DNA of 64,000 nucleotides from Acinetobacter nosocomialis NIPH 2119 (GTDB lineage: Bacteria > Pseudomonadota > Gammaproteobacteria > Pseudomonadales > Moraxellaceae): the NCBI RefSeq assembly GCF_000368085.1, contig NZ_KB849239.1, forward strand, positions 2,518,170-2,582,169, in the 5' to 3' direction. Below the pieces are notes generated by a model. That model had not been told where the DNA came from. It did no database searches and worked only from the letters and a program-made list of their open reading frames with translations. Shown here in pieces: positions 59,893-64,000 of this stretch. Position 1 is the first letter of the stretch. Each line of letters opens with the position of its first letter. The translations under genes were made by a program, and so were the position numbers.

Positions 59893-60010
59893 ATTCTTAA
59901 ATAACAACATTCCCTTTTGGTTATTCTTAGTTTTAAAACACTTAGCACTAGTCCTATTCGACTTTCGGTCAAAAGATCAACCAATCCCCCACAAGTTTGT
60001 GTTTTTGTCA

Positions 60011-60016
60011 TATAAT
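60011..60016 (+). promoter_or_regulatory. Possible -10 element of the fumarase gene
   Basis: A perfect TATAAT lies 42 bases before the fumarase ATG. There is no good -35 element at 16-18 bases upstream, so the call is weak. Confidence 0.35.
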
Positions 60017-60057
60017 TTAGCCCGCTAGCTAACAGCCCGCTCAAGAGATTTTCTGGT

Positions 60058-61584
60058 ATGACAACGATTATCAAACAAGATGACTTGATTACATCAATCA
60101 AGGACGCCCTACAGTTTATTTCGTACTATCACCCGCAAGACTTTATCCAAGCGATGAGCCGTGCTTATGATCGCGAAGAAAACAAAGCTGCAAAGGATGC
60201 AATTGCACAGATTTTAATTAACTCTCGCATGTGTGCGGAAGGTCATCGCCCAATTTGCCAAGATACTGGTATTGTTAACGTTTTCCTTGAAGTGGGCTTA
60301 GATGTTAAATTTGATTTAACAATGAGCTTAGACGATGCAGTAAACGAAGGTGTTCGCCAAGGCTACCTTGAAAACAGTAACGTTCTTCGTGCATCTGTAC
60401 TTGCTGACCCTGCATTTGGTCGTAAAAATACAAAAGACAACACCCCTGCTGTTATTCACTACAAACTCGTACCGGGTAACAAGGTAGATATTACTGTTGC
60501 TGCGAAAGGTGGTGGTTCAGAAAACAAATCTAAGCTTGCAATGCTTAACCCATCTGACTCGATTGTTGACTGGGTACTTAAAACTGTTCCGACTATGGGT
60601 GCAGGCTGGTGTCCTCCTGGTATGCTCGGTATCGGTATTGGTGGTACTGCTGAAAAAGCCATGATGCTTGCGAAAGAAGCGCTCATGGAAGAAATCAACA
60701 TGGACGAATTACTTCGCCGTGGGCCAGAGAACAAAATCGAAGAACTTCGTATCGAAATCTTTGAAAAAGTAAATGCTCTTGGTATTGGTGCTCAAGGTCT
60801 TGGCGGTTTAACGACTGTTCTTGATATTAAAATCAAAGATTATCCATGTCATGCTGCTGGTAAACCAGTGGGTATGATTCCTAACTGTGCTGCGACTCGT
60901 CATGCTCACTTCCAGCTTGATGGTTCAGGTGTAGCTCATATTCAAGCACCAAAACTTGAAGACTACCCTTCAGTCACTTGGGACTCTTCACAATCTAAGC
61001 GCGTAAACCTTGATACCATTACTCAAGAAGAAATGGATTCTTGGAAACCAGGTGACACATTACTTCTTAGCGGTACAATGTACACAGGTCGTGACGCTGC
61101 GCACAAACGTATGGTTGAAATGATCGACAATGGTGAAGAATTACCAGTTGATCTTAAAGGTAAATTTATTTACTACGTTGGCCCTGTTGATCCAGTGGGT
61201 GATGAAGTCGTTGGTCCTGCTGGTCCTACAACTGCAACACGTATGGACAAATTCACACGTAAAGTACTCGAGCATACTGGTTTATTCGGTATGATTGGTA
61301 AAGCTGACCGTGGTCCAGCAGCAATTGAAGCAATCAAAGACAATAAAGCAACTTACCTCATGGCAGTTGGTGGTGCGGCTTACCTCGTATCTAAAGCTGT
61401 TCGTGAAGCTGAAGTTGTAGCATTTGCAGACTTAGGTATGGAAGCAATCTACAAATTCGTAGTTGAAGACATGCCTGTATCTGTAGCAGTTGATGTAAAC
61501 GGTACTTCAATTCACGCAGTGGCTCCAAAAATCTGGCAAGCGAAAATTGGTAAAATTCCAGTAATCGATGCCGCAGCAGGCTAA
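60058..61584 (+). CDS. fumA: Class I (iron-sulfur) fumarate hydratase
   Basis: A 508-residue class I fumarase, with one polypeptide carrying both alpha and beta parts. Cluster ligands are visible in GHRPICQDTGIVNVF and GMIPNCAATRHAHFQLDGSG; GAGWCPPGMLGIGIGGTAEKAMMLAKEAL is conserved. The C-terminal beta part has LSGTMYTGRDAAHKRM and YVGPVDP. It hydrates fumarate to malate in the TCA cycle; the cluster makes it oxygen-sensitive. The gene symbol could equally be fumB; no second copy is visible to compare. Confidence 0.93.
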   Translation: MTTIIKQDDLITSIKDALQFISYYHPQDFIQAMSRAYDREENKAAKDAIAQILINSRMCAEGHRPICQDTGIVNVFLEVGLDVKFDLTMSLDDAVNEGVRQGYLENSNVLRASVLADPAFGRKNTKDNTPAVIHYKLVPGNKVDITVAAKGGGSENKSKLAMLNPSDSIVDWVLKTVPTMGAGWCPPGMLGIGIGGTAEKAMMLAKEALMEEINMDELLRRGPENKIEELRIEIFEKVNALGIGAQGLGGLTTVLDIKIKDYPCHAAGKPVGMIPNCAATRHAHFQLDGSGVAHIQAPKLEDYPSVTWDSSQSKRVNLDTITQEEMDSWKPGDTLLLSGTMYTGRDAAHKRMVEMIDNGEELPVDLKGKFIYYVGPVDPVGDEVVGPAGPTTATRMDKFTRKVLEHTGLFGMIGKADRGPAAIEAIKDNKATYLMAVGGAAYLVSKAVREAEVVAFADLGMEAIYKFVVEDMPVSVAVDVNGTSIHAVAPKIWQAKIGKIPVIDAAAG

Positions 61585-61590
61585 TAAAGA

Positions 61591-61618
61591 AAAGCACCGA
61601 ATTCGGTGCTTTTTTTAT
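61591..61618 (+). terminator. Terminator of the fumarase gene
   Basis: A 22-base perfect palindrome (61591-61612), then T6, seven bases after the stop. Confidence 0.92.
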
Positions 61619-61691
61619 GCCTTATAATTTTTTTTGGAAATTGAAAAGAATTGTAACAATTGATTCACCAATCTGTGTTATTAATAAATAA

Positions 61692-61699
61692 CCCCCCCC
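61692..61699 (+). repeat. C8 homopolymer tract upstream of the DUF2059 gene
   Basis: Eight consecutive Cs in an otherwise AT-rich leader, 26 bases before the DUF2059 ATG at 61726. Confidence 0.7.
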
Positions 61700-61725
61700 G
61701 CCATATATTGCATATAGGTCATTTC

Positions 61726-62280
61726 ATGACTATCCGCCCTATTCTCAAAAATCTCTCAATCAGCCTCTGCCTAAGCTGTATTACGACAAGCTTATTTGCT
61801 TCTCCTGCCAAATTAAGTTCAGTCAAAGAACTCATGCAAATGAGCCAAATTGATTATTTACTGAAAGAATCAATTAATGAATTAACACCTTATTATGATC
61901 AACAAGCTGAGCAGATCATCACTAATATTACGGGCATCAAAACTTTAGGCCCGAAAGAAAAAGAGGCCGCAAAAAAGTTAGGCTTACTTTTAAAAGATTC
62001 GAGTAACCAGCTCATTAGTAGCCCAAAAACTACGCAAGCCTTACAAGATATTTATTTAAAGACATATACTGAAGAAGAAGTTCAGGCAAATTTAAAGTTT
62101 TTAAAAACCCCAGAAGGCCAATCGATTACGCGTAAAAACGTACAGATTATGGGGCAAATTTCAGAATATATGATGGAGCTGGGACAACAAACTTTTAATG
62201 ACCCTAAAGCACGTGACCATATGCAAGAAGAGATGCTTAAAATTATTGCGCCACTCATGAAAGATAAAGAAAAGTCTTAA
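61726..62280 (+). CDS. DUF2059 secreted protein
   Basis: A 184-residue protein with a signal peptide (LSISLCLSCITTSLFASPAKL) and a helical DUF2059 domain: SSVKELMQMSQIDYLL, TEEEVQANLKFLKTPEGQSITRKNVQIMGQISEYMMELGQQTF. The domain is periplasmic and of unknown function. ATG 61726 with AGGTC upstream starts the signal peptide cleanly. A frame open from 61660 runs across the C8 tract and could extend the protein if translated from there, which I consider less likely. The gene's stop lies in the loop of a terminator. Confidence 0.8.
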   Translation: MTIRPILKNLSISLCLSCITTSLFASPAKLSSVKELMQMSQIDYLLKESINELTPYYDQQAEQIITNITGIKTLGPKEKEAAKKLGLLLKDSSNQLISSPKTTQALQDIYLKTYTEEEVQANLKFLKTPEGQSITRKNVQIMGQISEYMMELGQQTFNDPKARDHMQEEMLKIIAPLMKDKEKS

Positions 62281-62295
62281 CTTTTCTTTATCTTT
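62260..62295. terminator. Bidirectional terminator overlapping the DUF2059 stop codon
   Basis: A 15-bp perfect AT-rich stem (62260-62274 with 62281-62295); the six-base loop contains the TAA stop. It lies between convergent genes. Confidence 0.75.
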
Positions 62296-62304
62296 TGCAA
62301 CCCA

Positions 62305-63021
62305 TTACCACGTTAAAGGATTCCATAATTTAAATGGTTTAATCAGATGAACATCTGACTTTTCGTCATATTTGGCTGGTTTTAGCTCTTGTGGTTTATG
62401 ACGTATTTTTCCTGAAGCATCTTCAGCAACAAAATTATAGCTAGAAGATTTAAGCTCGGTAAATGCAATTTCTCTACGACCGATATTATCTTGCATTAAC
62501 ATAAACGGGCCAGTGTGTTCACCACGGTCCATTTTATTTTCTTCATCGTATTTTAAATAATAAGATGTTCCTGCATCGACCGTAATATCAATATATTTTG
62601 GCTCTTGGAAATGAATACCTAACAAAGGCCGACTTGCAGAAATACGATAACTTCCTGCTGGCAGTTCAATCCAGTAATAGTGGTTATGCAATAAACTTGG
62701 AATTCGCTTGCCATTTACAAACAAATTGATGGCTGCAATTTCCTGACGGTTCCATTTAGTATCTGGCCGATACAGATAGACAACTGCCGCATGTTCATTT
62801 TGCGGTTTAATCGGTACAAATGTCTGACCTAGTTTCTGATTTACCCACCCACCCATGCTAAAGCCACCGACATGGTATTGATCAAACACCCCAGGTGCTT
62901 TATCTACATCAACTTTCGGTAAAGTCGCAGTCAGCTCACCTGAATTTTTTGCTAAGTGTGATGAACTTTGGCAACCCACAAGTAATGCGGTACAACTTAA
63001 TGCAATAATTAAATAACGCAT
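62305..63021 (-). CDS. DUF2846-like lipoprotein
   Basis: A 238-residue predicted lipoprotein: lipobox LLVGCQSS, then a beta-rich domain with AAVVYLYRPDTKWNRQEIAAINLFVNGKRIPSLLHNHYYWIELPAGSYRISASRPL and a C-terminal IDITVDAGTSYYLKYDEENK stretch, wording typical of DUF2846. The domain's role is unknown, probably envelope-located. ATG 63021 with GAGGG upstream is chosen over the in-frame TTG at 63033. It is monocistronic between the DUF2059 gene and clpX. Confidence 0.7.
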   Translation of the reverse strand: MRYLIIALSCTALLVGCQSSSHLAKNSGELTATLPKVDVDKAPGVFDQYHVGGFSMGGWVNQKLGQTFVPIKPQNEHAAVVYLYRPDTKWNRQEIAAINLFVNGKRIPSLLHNHYYWIELPAGSYRISASRPLLGIHFQEPKYIDITVDAGTSYYLKYDEENKMDRGEHTGPFMLMQDNIGRREIAFTELKSSSYNFVAEDASGKIRHKPQELKPAKYDEKSDVHLIKPFKLWNPLTW

Positions 63022-63119
63022 GACATCCCTCAAAGCGTTTTCTTTTGATTTTTCTATATCGCAAAACTATGCGTATTTTGTTTTTTTAGATTAACACCAC
63101 CTACATGAATTGAAAACAA

Positions 63120-63155
63120 AAAAAGCATGAATCACGAGCGCGATTCATGCTTTTT
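63120..63155 (-). terminator. Terminator of clpX
   Basis: A 14-bp perfect stem (63120-63133 with 63142-63155), AAAAAGCATGAATC and its complement, 13 bases after the clpX stop. Confidence 0.92.
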
Positions 63156-63168
63156 AGATGAATGAAAT

Positions 63169-64000
63169 CTAAGCAGACTTCGAATCAATTACTTTTAAAT
63201 CTGCCTTAGCAACACTTTCATGAGTTGCTGCTTCTTTAGGCTGGCGTTCTGGCTTGTAAACAGGCTCAGCTTCACCATTAATCACTGCTTCATTAATGAA
63301 AACTGTTCCTACATCTGTACGACTTGGTAAGTCATACATTGTTTCAAGTAAAACATTTTCCAAAATCGAACGTAGACCACGAGCTCCGGTATTACGCTCA
63401 AGCGCTCGCTTAGCAACTGCACGTAAAGCTGAATCTTCAAATACAAGGTCAACATTTTCCATATTGAACAAGTATTGGTATTGACGAGTTAATGCATTTT
63501 TTGGTTCTGTCAAAATTTGCATTAATGCTTCTTCATCAAGCTCTTCAAGCGTTGCAATAACTGGTAAACGACCAATAAATTCTGGGATCAAACCAAATTT
63601 CACTAAGTCAGTTGGCTCAACTTGACGGAACAGTTCAGCAATTTTCTTGCTTTCATCTTTTTTCTTCACGTCAGCTGTAAAGCCAATTCCGCCTTTCTCT
63701 TGGCGTTGTTGTACAATTTTTTCCAGTCCAGCAAATGCACCACCACAAATAAATAAGATATTTGAGGTATCAATTTGAATGAACTCTTGCTGCGGATGTT
63801 TACGTCCACCTTGTGGTGGAATTGAAGCTACAGTACCTTCAATCATCTTAAGCAATGCTTGTTGTACACCTTCACCAGAAACGTCACGCGTAATCGAAGG
63901 ATTTTCAGATTTACGTGTAATCTTGTCGATTTCATCGATATAGATAATGCCCTTTTGAGCTTTTTCTACATCGTAATCTGCTTTTTGCAAAAGCTTTTGT
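63169..64000 (-). CDS. clpX: ATP-dependent protease ATPase subunit ClpX, C-terminal part (truncated by window edge)
   Basis: The last about 277 residues of ClpX; the N-terminal zinc-binding domain and Walker A lie beyond the window. Visible parts are [23 protein letters not shown] (Walker B), [45 protein letters not shown] with the pore region near it, [19 protein letters not shown] (sensor and IGF-loop vicinity) and [25 protein letters not shown] (sensor 2). ClpX unfolds tagged proteins and feeds them to ClpP. The frame stays open to base 64000, so the gene continues outside. Confidence 0.95.
   Translation of the reverse strand, partial: QKLLQKADYDVEKAQKGIIYIDEIDKITRKSENPSITRDVSGEGVQQALLKMIEGTVASIPPQGGRKHPQQEFIQIDTSNILFICGGAFAGLEKIVQQRQEKGGIGFTADVKKKDESKKIAELFRQVEPTDLVKFGLIPEFIGRLPVIATLEELDEEALMQILTEPKNALTRQYQYLFNMENVDLVFEDSALRAVAKRALERNTGARGLRSILENVLLETMYDLPSRTDVGTVFINEAVINGEAEPVYKPERQPKEAATHESVAKADLKVIDSKSA

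Overview
The window is ordinary chromosomal DNA of a moderately AT-rich gammaproteobacterium, most likely an Acinetobacter of the calcoaceticus-baumannii group. The evidence is gene content and order (secB-grxC-rhodanese; pilF-rodZ-ispG-hisS-yfgM-bamB-der; macAB with its own TolC-like lipoprotein; an edd-eda-gntT-gntK-gapN cluster) and protein wording familiar from that genus. The species call is inference. Two genes run off the ends: acnA on the left and clpX on the right. I saw no rRNA, tRNA, CRISPR array, intact insertion sequence or prophage.

Region by region: 1-5.0 kb holds acnA, a TatD-family hydrolase, two tandem RsiV-like envelope proteins and prfC. 5.2-10.5 kb is the least ordinary part: a haem-oxygenase-like putative metalloenzyme, two related TetR regulators, a 600-base gap with a dense, comparatively GC-rich set of inverted repeats (candidate structured RNA, possibly HEARO/omegaRNA-like without an IscB gene), and an MHYT-GGDEF-EAL membrane protein. 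10.8-14.2 kb is the ilvI-ilvH-ilvC operon; its 3' end is duplicated around an 87-base hairpin-rich insert. 14.7-24.3 kb carries a DUF4124 protein, leuS-lptE-holA and the MacA-MacB-TolC-like efflux set. 24.3-31.4 kb has fabI, a Bax-inhibitor-like membrane protein, orn, rsgA, rhodanese-grxC-secB, a phosphopantetheinyl transferase and der. 31.6-38.7 kb is one long leftward housekeeping run (rlmN, pilF, rodZ, ispG, hisS, yfgM, bamB). 38.8-45.1 kb has ndk, iscX, a PAP2 phosphatase, a glycosyltransferase, prc and nagZ.

45.1-47.6 kb contains a multi-hairpin intergenic element, a methyltransferase and an alpha/beta hydrolase fused to a PilZ-like c-di-GMP-binding domain. proA follows. 49.3-55.7 kb is a leftward gluconate/Entner-Doudoroff cluster: GntT imports gluconate, GntK phosphorylates it, Edd and Eda split it to pyruvate and glyceraldehyde 3-phosphate, and GapN can oxidise the latter with NADP. 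56.4-59.8 kb is ackA-pta (acetate/acetyl-CoA), then class I fumarase, a DUF2059 protein with a poly-C tract just upstream, a DUF2846-like lipoprotein and clpX.

The strongest leads are the structured RNA candidate at about 8.0-8.26 kb, the ilvC 3'-end duplication, the folded element at 45.1 kb, the hydrolase-PilZ fusion, and the GapN active-site substitution. All structures were found by eye; none was tested by folding software or database search.
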